Shown here: piece after piece, positions 45,739 to 58,375 of the stretch | Layout of the letters: each line of letters opens with the position of its first letter | Numbering within the stretch: position 1 is the first letter of the stretch | Origin: Cryptomeria japonica | Taxonomy: Eukaryota > Streptophyta > Pinopsida > Cupressales > Cupressaceae | DNA: 64,000 nt | Assembly (NCBI RefSeq): GCF_030272615.1 | Contig: NC_081412.1 | Span: forward strand, 689,388,083-689,452,082 | Direction of reading: 5' to 3' | The notes under the pieces: model-generated | What the model saw: only the letters and a program-made list of their open reading frames with translations | The model's database searches: none | What the model was told of the DNA's origin: nothing | Made by a program: the position numbers and the translations under genes

Positions 45739-47720
45739 GAACTTATATAAAGTTAAATTTTCATGGTTCTTAAGGATTTACCATTATTTATGGTAATAGT
45801 GGTAAGAATTCCATAATGGAAATAAATGTGATGGAGAATGAACTTTAAAAATATACCAATGATGTAAATGAGAGGGATATCTTCGAATCACTTATTAAAA
45901 TACACAGTGGTGGTGATTATTAATTTATCATTATTAGAGGAGAGGGGTTGAATCTTTCCAACAAGTTCAAGGCCCCATTAGGAAGAAGGACCAAGGAGTA
46001 GTTATGGGATACAATTCTTCTTTTATGTATAAATCATTCCCTCGTGTTATTAATAGGTTAGACACTATTTAATATACTGGAAAGCATCATCTTCTAGGCT
46101 TGGAAAATAATAACCTATTCTTAAAAGCTTCTTAACAAGGATCATACCACTACTTTTTACACCACAAATATCATTATAAACTTTCTTAACTATAAGATTG
46201 GCCTCTACCATATGTGAACCCTTAGTAAGGAACCATGAAAGGATCTTTCATATAAAGTATCACCAAGGACATTGAAATGGGATGTGCATTGGAGGAAAGT
46301 TATACATTGGTAATGTTAAAGGTTAGCTAGCAAAGTTTGATCATAGAAATAAATATAAATACCATGGAAAAAAGGTGAATCAAGACCAACATTCTCCAAT
46401 AAAATTTTAAAATCATAGACACAATACATGGGTATTAAATTTAACACTCACAATGATAATTATTTTATGGCATATCTAAGAGAGATCCAATAGGGTCCGT
46501 AGGATTGCTTCCTTGATTATTAGGGTTGTTAGGGAGGGATACATATTCAAACTAGATGTGTGTGAAGTACTAATTGAAAATATCTACCAACCATTTGCAG
46601 GAGATCAATTTGTCATCTTTCATCTTAAATTCATTGTTAACTTATTTTATTATTAGTTGATAATCCCCATAAATAAGGAGGTATTGAATATTCCATTAAA
46701 TTATTGTTTAAGACCTATAAGAAAGACATTATGATCAAGAAAATTATCTATACATGGGAAACCCAATCTAAATGCTTTCATGGTGTGATAAGATTATGAC
46801 CCTTGATTTATGATTATTAAAAGAACCATCAAAATATAGGTTCCATATGGAGGGTTCTTCGAGTGTAAAATTGGACTCATCAATAAATTCTATCACTAAT
46901 GGATGATTATCTATATGAGGTGCCTCATCTAATTTATCTACAACAAACTATCCTTTTTTTATATTTAGCCATGTGACTAATAAGAAGAGTTTTGGATAAG
47001 ATGTACTTAAGTGATTTTATTGTAAAAATGAGCTATATTTTGTGACATGCTTAATGTCACACTTTTTGTGAAAAACGATAATTGGTAAGAATTTACATTC
47101 CATGATTTTATAGTTAAGTTCATATCCCATATGGGTTTAACTAATATAATAGACTTATCATTCATAGATCTCTTCACCATTTTGTCCTAAGAGTCCCCCT
47201 AGGGTGACTAGTGTAGTTAATGTGTGCAAAAGTAAGGTCTTTTTTGTTTAGGAGACATAAGAACTTGTGGTGATGTAAGATATTCCTTGATTCTATCAAA
47301 ACTCTATTGATAAGAGTCATCCAATTGAAAAACATTGATCTACTTAAGATGATAGGAGAATGGTTAGCATTTATCGATGAGTTATGTTATAAAATTTCTA
47401 ATGGCCTATAACATTCCTTGGAGATTGCAATTTCATTTGAAATTTAAAGGAGCTAGCATGTCTATGATAGTTGTAACTCTAGCATGATCAATCTCTATAA
47501 CTTGTTGAGTAACATTGAAGCCCAAGAATTTTCATGTTGTTACTAAAAAAACATATCTTGGAATTATGACATTATATTTTCTAAAGTGATCAAATATGCA
47601 TTTAAGGGAATAAATAATCTCTTCTCTTATTTTATTTTCCCAAAAAATTAGATGTTTAGTCTTCCACAATTTCATGGAACATTTCATGAAATATTACTAT
47701 CACTTTTCTTTGATAAGTAG
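45739..47720 (-). pseudogene. Gypsy F pol (RT, RNase H, integrase core)
   Basis: A badly decayed minus-strand pol, readable only by changing frame. Near 47700-47640 is MFHEIVED, the residue run ahead of the RT active site, with the YVDD itself lost. Then come KFLGFNVTQQVIEIDHAR with VTTIIDML near 47500, FDRIKEYLTSPQVLMSPKQ near 47280-47220, and TLGGLLGQNGEEIYE and MGYELNY near 47200-47130 (RNase H). HYGILTTITINNGKS near 45850 is the integrase core. It is a Tat-like Gypsy of the same general type as E. It continues at 20500 across the 25-kb block. Confidence 0.8.
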
Positions 47721-47768
47721 CCCCTATTAATCCAAAATACATCAATACATCTTGATAGCACAAGATAC

Positions 47769-48103
47769 TATAGACATTATGCAATTATCCTCTCATTGCA
47801 TTATTAATTAAATTATTATTTAATCAATTCTCTTTTGTATTTCACAATTTTCTAATTTTCCATGATTAATTAGATTATATTTAAGGTTTATTTATTTGAT
47901 TTACTCATCTAGAGCCCCTTCATTAATTCTTCTAAATGAAATTAATTAATTGATCCATGATTAATCAATTAATTAACCCAATTTTCATGAAAATTTCATT
48001 CAATTTAAAATTATTCCAAAATCTCCTACCCCTCTTTAATGCTCATAAGTGTGTGAGTATGCATAGGTCAAAATCACCTTCCACCTCATCCTTTGACCAT
48101 CTC
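47769..48103 (+). repeat. Gypsy K LTR, piece 1
   Basis: A plus-strand LTR start reading TATAGACATT, likely a TG-to-TA change of the TGTAGACAC start of its relatives. TTAATTAA-rich U3 follows. It is cut at 48103, where G inserted, and continues at 54336. K seems to have inserted into the reverse transcriptase of F. Confidence 0.5.
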
Positions 48104-48873
48104 TGATGCAAGAGCATCCCTGGTTCACAACAATCTTGCATCAACCAAAAACATTTTCTTTTTTGTTTGTAGTTTCAGTTTTTCCTTTTCGTGTGTCCCA
48201 GTTTTGACTCACCAGTTCCTATGGAGTTGGATTCTACTTGAAGACTTGATCATCCTACTTTCTTTCCAACCGCATCTCATTTGGATCAATTCCAACAAGA
48301 TATCGCTACCGGTTTCCTTGATAGTTTCTTGTTACCGGTTGTTCCTTTGTTACCAATTGCCTGAGATCTATTCTAGTGATCTATTGAAACCCATTCTGAA
48401 GCTTGTGGAGCCTTGGATGTTGATCTCGATGTTTCCTAGCGTGTGGCCAACCTTCTGCATTTCATCCTTTGGATTTTCTAGAGGAATCTCTTGGCGGAGG
48501 CTGAGCTCATTCATTTTTGCACGTTAGGGTTTTGATCCTTTTTGGGCTGACTAGATCCTTTTGGATCGATATATATATTTGTAATCATGCTTTAGAATGC
48601 AATCAATCAGAGAAGCAAGGAGTATCAGATAGATAGACTGTGCCAAGAAGATAGATCTTTTGATTCAAGGTCCTGGTGTGACCTATTCTACCAAGCCAGT
48701 GTGTCAGTATGTTGTAACATGGTTGTTACCGATTGGATGTAATTATCTTTCATGCAAAAAAACTATCTATTATGCATTGCCTCCATCATATCTATGTGTT
48801 TCCATTGTGTTAACTCTTGATGACAGGTTTGGACTAAACTCCTCGAGGTCCCTCCTCACTGATGACTGCTCCA
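48104..48873 (+). repeat. Element G 5' LTR
   Basis: It begins TGATGCAAGAGCATCC and ends GACTGCTCCA. A TATATATAT tract near 48570 could serve as TATA box; in the 3' LTR it has grown. The frame at 48093-48527 recurs in the other LTR and is not a gene. Confidence 0.93.
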
Positions 48874-48875
48874 AG

Positions 48876-48887
48876 TGGTATTAGAGC
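48876..48887 (+). other. Primer-binding site of element G
   Basis: TGGTATTAGAGC, one base from the initiator-Met site, two bases after the LTR. Confidence 0.88.
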
Positions 48888-49115
48888 AACGTTCATTCTA
48901 GAGGTTGGGTGTCCTAAATCTTGTTGTAGGGTGGCGGATTGTGGATCCGACCTACAATTACAGAGGGCTAGGGTGGATCAATAGCATGAAGAGGATCTAG
49001 GAATGGTGGAGCGCATGGGAATGCAGACCCTGTTGTAATGGAGATGTTGTGAGGAATAGCAGCCTGGTTAGAAGCCATGGAGACAACCCAGAGAAGAGGC
49101 TAACATGTTGAGGAT

Positions 49116-50140
49116 GTGAGCAAAGATGAAGGAGAAGAAGCCTCAATAGAACAAGTGAACCTACCGACAGTTGATCCAGAGGAGGAAAGGTTTTTAAGGG
49201 TTTTGAGTAGGGAAAACACTAAACCTCATTTTACCCCACCTGAATATGATGGGAAGTTAGATTCAGATGAATTGATGGATTGGATCTTAGAGATGGAGAA
49301 GTATTTTGATTTTGAAAACATGACAGAAGAAACAAAGGTGAAGTATGTCTGTACCCGATTGAAGGGTCATGCATCTCTTTGGTAGGAGCACTTGCAAGTT
49401 GATAGGAAAAGAAGAGGTAAAGAAAATATTAAGATGTGGGATAGGATGATTGCTAAGTTAAAATCAAAGTTTGTCCCAACAAAGAATCAAGTAGATTTGT
49501 TCTAAAAGTTGCAGAATCTAAGACAAATGGAATCTAGTGTGAAAGAGTACACCGAAGCATTTTACAAGTTGAACATCATATCTGGACATGTGGATGATGA
49601 AATTGAAAAAATTGCAAGATATTTGAATGGATTGTGGATGTCTATACAATATGAACTCAGTATGATCAAATTAGAGAGTATTGAAGAGGCTTACCAATAT
49701 GCAATAAAGGTTGAAGAGAAATTGAATAAGAGGCATGAGTAGAAATAGAGAGGTAGAGGTGGAAGGTTTACTGGAGGAATATTTCAAGGAGGAAGAGGAA
49801 CCAATACAGATCAAAACAAGGACAAGGGAGTGAGCAAGGAAGGTAATTCATACCGCAATGATGATAGAAATTTTTATCGGAGGAGAGAACCAGATGGATA
49901 CCAAAATGAGAACTTTGGAAGACAAGACAAAAGGACATTCAGAGGAACCTATTTTAAATGTGGAGGAGAAGGATAGTGTACATTTGAATGTAAGAATTCA
50001 GAGGCTACTAGAAGAGTGGTAGTGGTGGAAGAGAACCCCACCAGATTAGATAATAAATTGGAAGATGGAGAACTGTTGATGATGAGGAGAGCTTTGTGTC
50101 ATACCAAAGAAGATAAAGAACCCTTGCAGAGGATGAACCT
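49116..50140 (+). pseudogene. Element G gag
   Basis: Gag of a chromovirus. MSKDEGEEAS is the first methionine in frame, but an earlier start is possible. The gag domain runs from PPEYDGKLDSDELMDWILEM to SIEEAYQYAIKVEEK near 49700. Next is a glycine/arginine-rich stretch and a damaged zinc knuckle (FKCGGEG, then FECK, near 49955-49995) in which a TAG at 49974 replaces a residue. Other stops are at 49383, 49503, 49740 and 49746. Frame is kept throughout. Confidence 0.88.
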
Positions 50141-53100
50141 GTTCAAGACTAGATGTAAGGTATCCGGTAAGTGTTGTAAAGTTGTCATTGATAGTGGTAG
50201 TTCAGATAATCTTGTTTTAGAAGAGATGGCGAATAAGTTGAAATTGGAAAGATTGAAACACCCTAAACCTTACCAGATAACATGGATTTAGGATGAACAT
50301 AAGTTGTTAGTAAGTGAACAGTGTTTAGTAAAATTGAAAATTGGGAATTATCATGATGAAGTTTTGTGTGACATTATGCCTATGGACATTTGTCATCTTT
50401 TGTTGGGAAGACCTTAGCAATTTGATAGACAGGCAATACATGATGGGAGGAAGAATACATACACTATTATGGCCAATGGGGTGAAGCAAACCCTATTGCC
50501 TTTGGAGGAACATTTGAACAATGAAGTTTGTACAAATACTAGAATATGTCTAGTAGATGGAAGGAAGTTCATGGATGGACTGAAACATGAGAATGTGTGT
50601 TTTTCCTTAATTCCTAAGAAGACTGAGAGACCGGAACTGGAAGGAGAACACCTGACAAAAATAAGAGATTTAATAATGGAGTATGGGGACATCATTTCAG
50701 ATAATGTACCTGATGGATTGCCACCTATTAGAAGTATTAGTCATTGCATGGACTTAGTTCTCGAAGCTAGTTTGCCTAACAAAGTTGCACACCGGTTAAC
50801 ACCGACAGAGAATGAAGAACTAAATAGACAAGTGTAGGAGCTATTGAAGAAAGATTTGATCAAGGAAAGTCTGAGCCCTTGTACAGTACCAATAGTATTA
50901 GCACCTAAGAAGAATGGATAATGGAGGATGTGTACCAAATCAAGAGCAATAAACAAGATCACAGTGAAATACTGGTTTCCCTTGCCTAGGATGGATGATA
51001 TAATGGACTGTTTGAATGGAGAAAAGTACTTTACAAAGATAGATTTGAAGAGTGGATATCATCATATCAGGATCAGAGAAGGTGATGAATGGAAGACAAC
51101 ATTTAAAATGAATGAAGGATTGTATGAATGGTTGGTGATGCCTTTTGGATTGACTAATGCACTAAGTACTTTCATGAGGCTAATGAATGAGGTTTTGAAG
51201 AAATTCTTGGGTAAGTTTGTTATTGTGTATTTGGATGATATTTTGATTTTTAGTAAGACAAAAGAGGACCATTTGTTGCAGTTAAGACAAGTTTTGCAAA
51301 GGTTGAGAGAAGAAAAGTTACTGATCAATATCATGAAGTGCACATTCATGAAAGATGAGTTAGTCTATTTGGGATTTGTGATATCTAAGAATGGTTTGAA
51401 GATGGACCCTAAGAAAGTGAAAGCCATTGTTGAGTGGCCTACACCAGAAAGAATTGGAGAGGTAAGATCATTTCATGGATTGGCTAGTTTTTACCAGAAG
51501 TTTATCAGAAATTTCAATTCAGTTTGTAATCCTATGACTGAAACCATGAGGGGAGATCGGAAGGAATTCAAGTGGACCACTAGAGCAAACAAAATTTTTG
51601 AGTTGTTGAAATAGAGAGTGATCAAGCAGCCTATGTTGGCTTTACCAAATTTCAATAAAGTATTTCAAGTGGATTGTGATGCAAGTGGAACATCAATAGG
51701 AGCAGTTTTGAGTCAAGAAGGGAGAGCAATAGTATATTTCAGTGAGAAACTAAATGATGCCCGGAAGAGATATTCAGTATATGATTAGGAATTTTATGTT
51801 ATAATTCAAGCCTTGAAGAAATGGAGATATTATTTGTTGCCTAAGGGGTTTGTGTTGTATACAAATCATCAAGCTTTGCAATATTTGAATAGTCAGAGTA
51901 AGTTGAATCAGAGACATATGAGATGGGTAGAGTTCTTGTAGAGTTACACCTTTGTGTTGAAACATAAAAGTGGGAAATCTAACAAAATTGTTGATGCATT
52001 GAGTAGGAGAAGGAATTTGCTGACAGAGATGAGAGTGACAATATTAGGTTTTGAAAATTTGAATTCCTTGGATGACAAAGACCTAGATTTTGCAGAACCT
52101 TATAAAGCATGTAGAGAACCGGTTATGGTTGATAGGAGCAAATGGTTGGATTAATTCATTCGGGGTGGGATGTTATTTAAGGAAGTTCAGTTATGCATAC
52201 CTAAAAGTTCCATGAGAGAGAACCTGATAAAAGAAAATCATAGTGGAGGTTTAGCTGGACATTTTGGCATTGATAAAATAGTTGCATTGGTGAGTGAGCA
52301 GTACTTTTGGCTCCAAATTCATAAGGATGTTAAGAGATATGTCCAGAGTTGTAGAGTTTGTCAAGTTGCAAAAGATAGTAGTCGAAATGTGGGATTGTAT
52401 AAACCTTTGACAGTACTGGTAAGACCTTGGGAGGATATAAGTATGGATTTTGTACTTGACATACCTAAGACACCAAGAGGGAATGATTCTATATTTGTGG
52501 TAGTGGATAGATTTTCAAAGATGGTTCATTTAATACCTTGTAAGAAGACATCAGATGCATTGCATGTAGCAGACCTATTTTTCAAGGAAGTGGTAAGATT
52601 GCATGGATTACCTAAGAGAATAGTTTCAAACAAAGACACTAAGTTTATTGGCTATTTTTGGAGAACACTTTGGAAGAAGATGAAGACAGATTTGAAGTTC
52701 AGTTCTACTTTCCATCCACACACTGATGGACAGACAAAAGTAGTTAACCAGAGTTTGGGAAACTTGTTGAGATGTTTAGTAGGAGATAAAACCGGAAGTT
52801 GGGATTTGGTCCTTGCACAAGCAGAGTTTACCTATAGCAATTCAGTGAATAGAAGTACCAGAAAAATACCTTTTGATATTGTTACCAGAGTGCATCCTAA
52901 AGGAATAGAAGAATTAAGAGACATTAGCAGTGAAGACCGAAAAAGTTCAAAAGCAGAAGAATTTGTAGATCACATGGAACCATTGCATATTTAGGTTAAA
53001 CAACACTTGGAAGACATGAATAGAAAATACAAGGAGAAGGCGGATGAGAAGAGGAGACATAAGGAATTTGAAGTTGGCAATGAAGTGATGGTCTATTTGA

Positions 53101-53494
53101 GAAAAGAGAGATTCTCAGTTGGAACTTATAATAAGTTGCAGATGAAGAAGTTTGGACACTGTAAGATCTTGAGAAAGTTCAGTCTGGAAATGCATATGAG
53201 GTGGAGCTACCGGATAGTCTAAGTATTTCACCTATATTCAACATTGTAGATCTTCATGAGTACAATGAACCAGAATTCAGTGAGGATAGTATCCCAGACT
53301 TGGAGAAATAATTGCCCTAGAAGGAACCAGATTAGATTGAAGAAATTATGGATAGTAGGATTGGGCGTAGTACCCGAAGCAATCAGTACAAAGAATATCT
53401 TGTGAAGTGGAAGAACAGACCAGTGGAAGATTCATCTTGGATTTCATAGGTAGAGGTAGACCACCTTGGTTTCCCTTTGAACCCAACAAAGTGA
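50141..53494 (+). pseudogene. Element G pol with chromodomain
   Basis: Protease VVIDSGSSDNLV has its aspartate at 50190. Reverse transcriptase has [16 protein letters not shown] near 51026, MPFGLTNA near 51140 and catalytic YLDDILIF at 51228. RNase H has [18 protein letters not shown] near 51670. Integrase has the HHCC zinc region (GHFGIDK near 52260, CRVCQ near 52350). In its core the first aspartate is kept (MDFV, 52446), the second is asparagine (SNKDTKF, 52629), and the glutamate is lysine (DGQTKVVNQ, 52737). After a frameshift near 53182 a chromodomain follows (YKEYLVKWKNRPVEDSSW, about 53353-53445), which in the family targets insertion to marked chromatin. Stops: 50289, 50415, 50835, 50919, 51612, 51786, 51939, 52152, 52992, and more after the frameshift. 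Confidence 0.93.
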
Positions 53495-53524
53495 GAGGCT
53501 CACTTTTTATTAACCCCGGATGTC

Positions 53525-54330
53525 TAATGCAGGAGCATCCCCAGTTCACAACAATCTTGCATCAACCAAAAGCATTTTCTTTTCTGTTTTGTTTTCTATT
53601 TGTAGTTTCAGTTTTTCATTTCTATATATCTCAGTTTTGGCTCACCGATTCCTATGGAGTTGGATTCTACTTGAAGAATTGATCATCTTGCTTTCTTTCT
53701 AACCGCATCTCATTTGGATCACTTCTGACAAGATATCATTACCGGTTTCCTTGATGGTTTCTTGTTACCGGTTGTTCCTTTGTTACCAGTTGTTCCTTTG
53801 TTACCGGCTGCCTGAGACCTATTATAGTGATCTACTAGAACCCATTCTGAAGCTTGTGGAGACTTGGATGTTGATCTCGATGTTGCTTGGTGTGTGGCTA
53901 ACCTTCTACATTTCATCCTTTGGATTTTCTAGAGAAATCTCTTGGCGGAGGCCAACCTCATTCATTTTTGCACATTAGGGTTTTGATCCTTTTTGGGCCA
54001 ACCAGATCCTTTTGGATCAATATATATATATATATATGTAATCATGCTTAAGAATTCAATCAATTAGATAAGCAAGGAGTATCAGATAGATAGGTTGTGC
54101 CTAGAAGATAGATCTTTTGACTCAAGGTCCTGGTGTGACCTATTCTAACAAGCCTATGAGCCAGTATGTTGTAACCTGATTTTTACCAGTTGGATGTAAT
54201 TAACTTTCATGCAATAAAACTATCTATTATGCATTGCCTCCATCATATATGTGTGTTTTTGTTGTGTTAACTCTTGCTGACCAGTTTGGATTGATCTCCT
54301 CGAGGTCCCTCCTCACCAGTGACTGCTCCA
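53525..54330 (+). repeat. Element G 3' LTR
   Basis: It matches the 5' LTR but starts TAATGCAGG (TG to TA). It has an extra GTTACC-CCTTT duplication near 53760-53810 and a longer AT run (54020-54037). It ends GACTGCTCCA before ATCTC. I see no clean polypurine tract in front of it (CCCCGGATGTC). Confidence 0.93.
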
Positions 54331-54335
54331 ATCTC

Positions 54336-54932
54336 TTTCATTGATTACTCATACATGTTTGAGATCCTTCCACACCTATATAGCCACCCTGAACTTTCCT
54401 CTTCCATCCACATGTCACAATCATTGAACTCTCCCTTCTTGTATTTGTTAAAACCTTTCCACTTGTCAACCTCGTGTTATTCCCAATGTATGCTCACACA
54501 TGTGTGAGTACACCTATCCCTCTTCCCCATATTGTAAATTTGTTATTTTCTCAAGCCTCCACCTTGTGACACTTGTAACAAGGCCAAGACTCCATCTTCT
54601 AGACCTTAATTCTATAATCCATCTCAACCCTTCATTTTGACCATCAAAAATATATAAATTGGAGCCTTGTTATTCATTCATCATCCAAACTATTGAGTTT
54701 AATTTATGCTACTAATTCACTATCAAAATTCATTCCTATACCAAGGTTATGTTGACTTCATATTAGAGTAATCCACATCCAAGCATCACAATCAAATATT
54801 TGCATTAAAGAGCATAATATTTGGAGAAGGGTGCTTATACTTAAAGCTCAACCAATGGAGTAAGTTGATAAAAGGTATTGATTTAATCAAATTATCCACA
54901 TGTTCTTATTTTTCACCATTTTATCTCCTTCA
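54336..54932 (+). repeat. Gypsy K LTR, piece 2
   Basis: It continues 48103. The TATA box TATATAAATT is at 54651-54660, followed by GGAGCC as in the F/I LTR. It ends CTCCTTCA three bases before a primer-like site. With piece 1 the LTR is about 930 bp. Confidence 0.5.
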
Positions 54933-54935
54933 TTT

Positions 54936-54956
54936 TGGCATGTTTTGTGGGACCCA
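54936..54956 (+). other. Primer-binding-like site of Gypsy K
   Basis: TGGCATG and, ten bases later, GGGACCCA, in the same context as the site at 1300-1319 on the other strand (ATTTTGGCATG upstream, GGGACCCACATCC downstream). Confidence 0.45.
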
Positions 54957-57051
54957 CATCCATGTCTACGATTTATTTTTAGTGTCAATGATTATTGGTT
55001 TGAAGTCTCAAATTGACATGTATTTCTTGGGAATCTACACTTACACTTTAGGTGTGATGCTTAGGAATTGTTAATAATCACCCACACTTTTGGCACTTAT
55101 GCTTTTATTTTAATTCCTCTACCTTACTTCAATGCTTCTATTTGGTTTCAATGCTTTTGTTTGCAAAAGTTTTCTTTTTATTTCTCACAATTTTTTTGTA
55201 GGTTTTTAACCTTTTGTGCATTTTCTATATCTTGTTTTATCTATTTTACTATATATTTGTCTTTCTTAATTCTATATTTTATAGGAAAATTAAACTTTTC
55301 ATGTAGATGTTATTTTCCAACTTCCTTTGACACTTTTATCAAATATATGCCTACATAGTTCAGTGCTTCCATAGTAGGAATCGATGATTCCATTTAAATT
55401 TTTATTTTGCATCATTTTTTAGTCTTTTTTTTTTTTCATTTTCATGTTTCTTTGTCTTTTTGTGTTTTATGTCAAAACTAATCATTCTCATTTTATTTTT
55501 TTATATTTTATCTATTTTTTAAAATGCATTTAATGTTTCTCTATATCTATGCAAGTTATCACCTACACTTTGATTTTGTTTTTTTCAATCAGGTTTGAAA
55601 CTTCTACCCATGTGTCAACACTTCCATGCAAGGATAGCTATTTTTCAATTCCTTTGGTTTGTGTTTTGGTTCTTGCACAATTTTGCACATGCACCTTATA
55701 TTGTAGTTCTTTTTCTTTTTCTATTTTTGTTGTTTTGGATTTTGTTTTTTATTAACCCTCTATCTAACCAATTTTATAACCAAAAGTTGTAGCTATTTTC
55801 ACATATCAAAATCAAAATATTAAACTACTAATGTATATTTTGCAAGTCAAATTGTTTTTTTTATTCACTAGTTTAGGAACTAAAATATATTAGTGGGTTA
55901 AATAATATTGTATGCTTTATCTTTGGAGTAGTTTTGCCCCTTGTGCCTATTGTAATAGATTCAAAAGAATGTTAATTGTGTATATGCTCTCCCATTACAC
56001 TTGATATGATCTTGGGTAATAAAAAACACTAAGAATTTTTTCGATTAGGAAATTTACTTTGAGGGTTGATCGCCCCAAGGAATGACTTGAACCATGTTTT
56101 CTAATTGTGTATAAAAAGAGGAGAGACAAGAAAGTTGTACCTAAATCTAGTCACAACATGTTTGGTGAATCCTTGGGGTCCTTAGTGATTCAATATACAA
56201 GGTGGATATTTGGTCTAAGTGGATTTCTCTCAACCCATGCTTGTAGATGTGATAGTGTTCATGGATTTCCCCTAGATATTATTGTAGCTAGAATCCTAAA
56301 ACTTCCCATCATATTTTAGTATGGTGCAAGGGATCCATATCACCCTTTGAAGATACACAGTATGTAGCTCCATGTGGTGACATAGAGGCTACTAAGGTAA
56401 AGCCTTTGGCCATCTTTGGTAAGGGAAAGGAAACATATGAAACTACACCTACTATCCATGCACAAGTATATTGTATTGATGGATCAATTTTCATTGGGGG
56501 TCTACACTAATAGATATACCTACTTGAATAATTTTAAGGAATGTGCTAATGTGCTTGACATGTCCTCATATGATAAAATAGTAAAATTCATTCAATCTCT
56601 ATCCTTGAAAGTCAAGTTAGCATTATGTCTTTTGTGTGAAAATATCCTGCCAAAACCACTTAAATAATCAAACTTATAAATTTAGCACTTTTATTTTATT
56701 ATTTGACACCTATACTATTTTGATGCTTGCACTCTATCCATTAATTCTTATGGCTGTCAATGCTTCCACTTTGTAGATTTGTAAAATGCACATATCAATA
56801 CTTCCTCTCTATTAGTATATTCATGTGCATATCAAATAATTTTCTTATGTTTCAATGCTTGGACTATTACACAAAAAATAACCAATTAGACTCATCAAAC
56901 TAAAACATTAGACCTTGACCAAAACTTTGACATAGGTGATCTTGAACAAACCCAAGGCATCCATTAAAATATCCAAATATTTTTCACATCCCCATGCTTT
57001 AACATAGTTAACCGTGTTACCATTACTTTCTTACATTTTTTATCATCCCTG
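54957..57051 (+). other. Gypsy K leader and unassigned sequence
   Basis: T-rich sequence with scattered cores CAATGCTTC (55130, 55149, 56759, 56860, and variants at 55364, 56723 and 56798), suggesting a worn leader array. Between 55900 and 56660 is less T-rich sequence with weak frames (56107-56319, 56416-56667) that I cannot assign. No domain is certain. Confidence 0.35.
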
Positions 57052-57145
57052 TAATGTAGGAGCATCTAATGGTGTAAGAGAAATCTTGCATCAACCAAAA
57101 AAAATGAATTTTCTTATTGTTTTGTAAGCTTCTTTAGTTTTTTTG
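57052..57145 (+). repeat. LTR-start fragment related to element G
   Basis: TAATGTAGGAGCATC, AATCTTGCATCAACCAAAA and TTTTCTTATTGTTTTGTA match the opening of the G LTR (48104 on). Likeness fades after about 90 bp. It may be the start of a diverged solo LTR that runs to about 57850, where AATAAA signals occur, but no end or target duplication is visible. Confidence 0.45.
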
Positions 57146-58285
57146 AGCCCACAATGACACTTTAAAGGTTCGAGATAGTAAAATTTTTGAAAAGGTCAAA
57201 AATAATCATAAGATGTTTGTAGTAAGTTGTCCTATGTGGGCATGTATGGACATGAAGACTGAAAGAGAAATAAAAAAATTAATTGAATGAAAAAATAATC
57301 ATCTCAATATCATGTACAATTTGGGATATATTAAAATTTTCATCATGGTAAATTTATTCGACAAAGTTTCAAAAATCCTCAAAAAGCTCAAAAAATGTAT
57401 GAAATCATATTTAGATAATTTGTACATTGCATATCTCTTCATTAACTTTTCAAAGATATATTATAATGGCAAATTGAATGCTAAAATCAAAATCTATGGC
57501 TTCCAAAAGTTGTACTACACAAATTTAACTTTCAAATGAAATTTCTTCTTGGGTGGGAAAATCAATGATTACACTTTTTAGAACATTATAAGGCAATTAT
57601 TGGTGCCAAATAAAAATGGAACTAAGATTACAAGTGATAGCTCCATAGTGCACATTGTGGCTCTGAACTATAGAGTTTTCTTAGAGAGTTGATTTTATTT
57701 GTAATGAATTTAGCCCATGTGGTTGTAGCGTTGTAATTTCTAAATTTGTAATTCCATTTTATTGAAGAAATAAAAAGTGGCTTGTTTTCCTTCTTGCATT
57801 TTTCGTGTTAATATTTGTTGTACTGCTATGTGTGTGTGTTGGGTGAAGTATCACTTCATCACCTTGCTTGATTTGGATTTAGGCTATACATTCAACAACC
57901 TTCATAGACACTGCCAAATTTTCAAACCTCCACTATCTTTCCAACCTTAGACATAAACCATTTTCCTTCCATTTTGGACTTAGGAGTTAAAATAAATTCC
58001 TAAATTATCTATCCACATTTGGTCACTCAATTCACACCTCCATCTTCAATCATAGTCAAACAAAAGTTTAAAATCGCTATCCAAAAAAATAAATTCAACC
58101 TATCTAAAAGTCTAATCTAGATCTTTTAATCATCCCTTTTTATCTTGCATTCTTGAGAACTTATCTATCTCAAATTGTGTGTTGAATTAGTCCTTATCAA
58201 ATTTGGATAAATCAGCTTAGGATTTTGGAAACTCCAAAAATATTAAATTTCAAAACTCTCATCCAATTTTTGTTAGGAACTTGCC
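57146..58285. other. AT-rich stretch, no gene
   Basis: Nothing recognisable. The frame at 57312-57539 has no motif and unusual AT-driven lysine/isoleucine content. Confidence 0.5.
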
Positions 58286-58375
58286 TATCCTAAGTAAAAA
58301 AAAGGATAAAATCCTAATCATCCCTAATCACTATCCTAAGTAAAAAATGATAAAATCTTAATCACCCCTAATCAC
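58286..58375. repeat. Tandem duplication of about 45 bp
   Basis: TATCCTAAGTAAAAA...CCCTAATCAC appears twice in a row (58286-58331 and 58332-58375) with a few differences. Confidence 0.85.

Larger units (their letters stand above)
48104..54330 (+). mobile_element. Gypsy chromovirus G
   Basis: A 6.2-kb plus-strand Gypsy with 770- and 806-bp LTRs, exact target duplication ATCTC (48099-48103 and 54331-54335), initiator-Met-like primer site and one gag-pol frame ending in a chromodomain. The whole 4.1-kb frame from 49116 to about 53180 has in-frame stops but no frameshift. Confidence 0.95.

Noticed and set aside
48093-48527. 144-codon plus-strand frame
   Set aside because: It lies in the 5' LTR of G. 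The 3' LTR has similar but broken frames (53520-53978), so it is not a kept gene.
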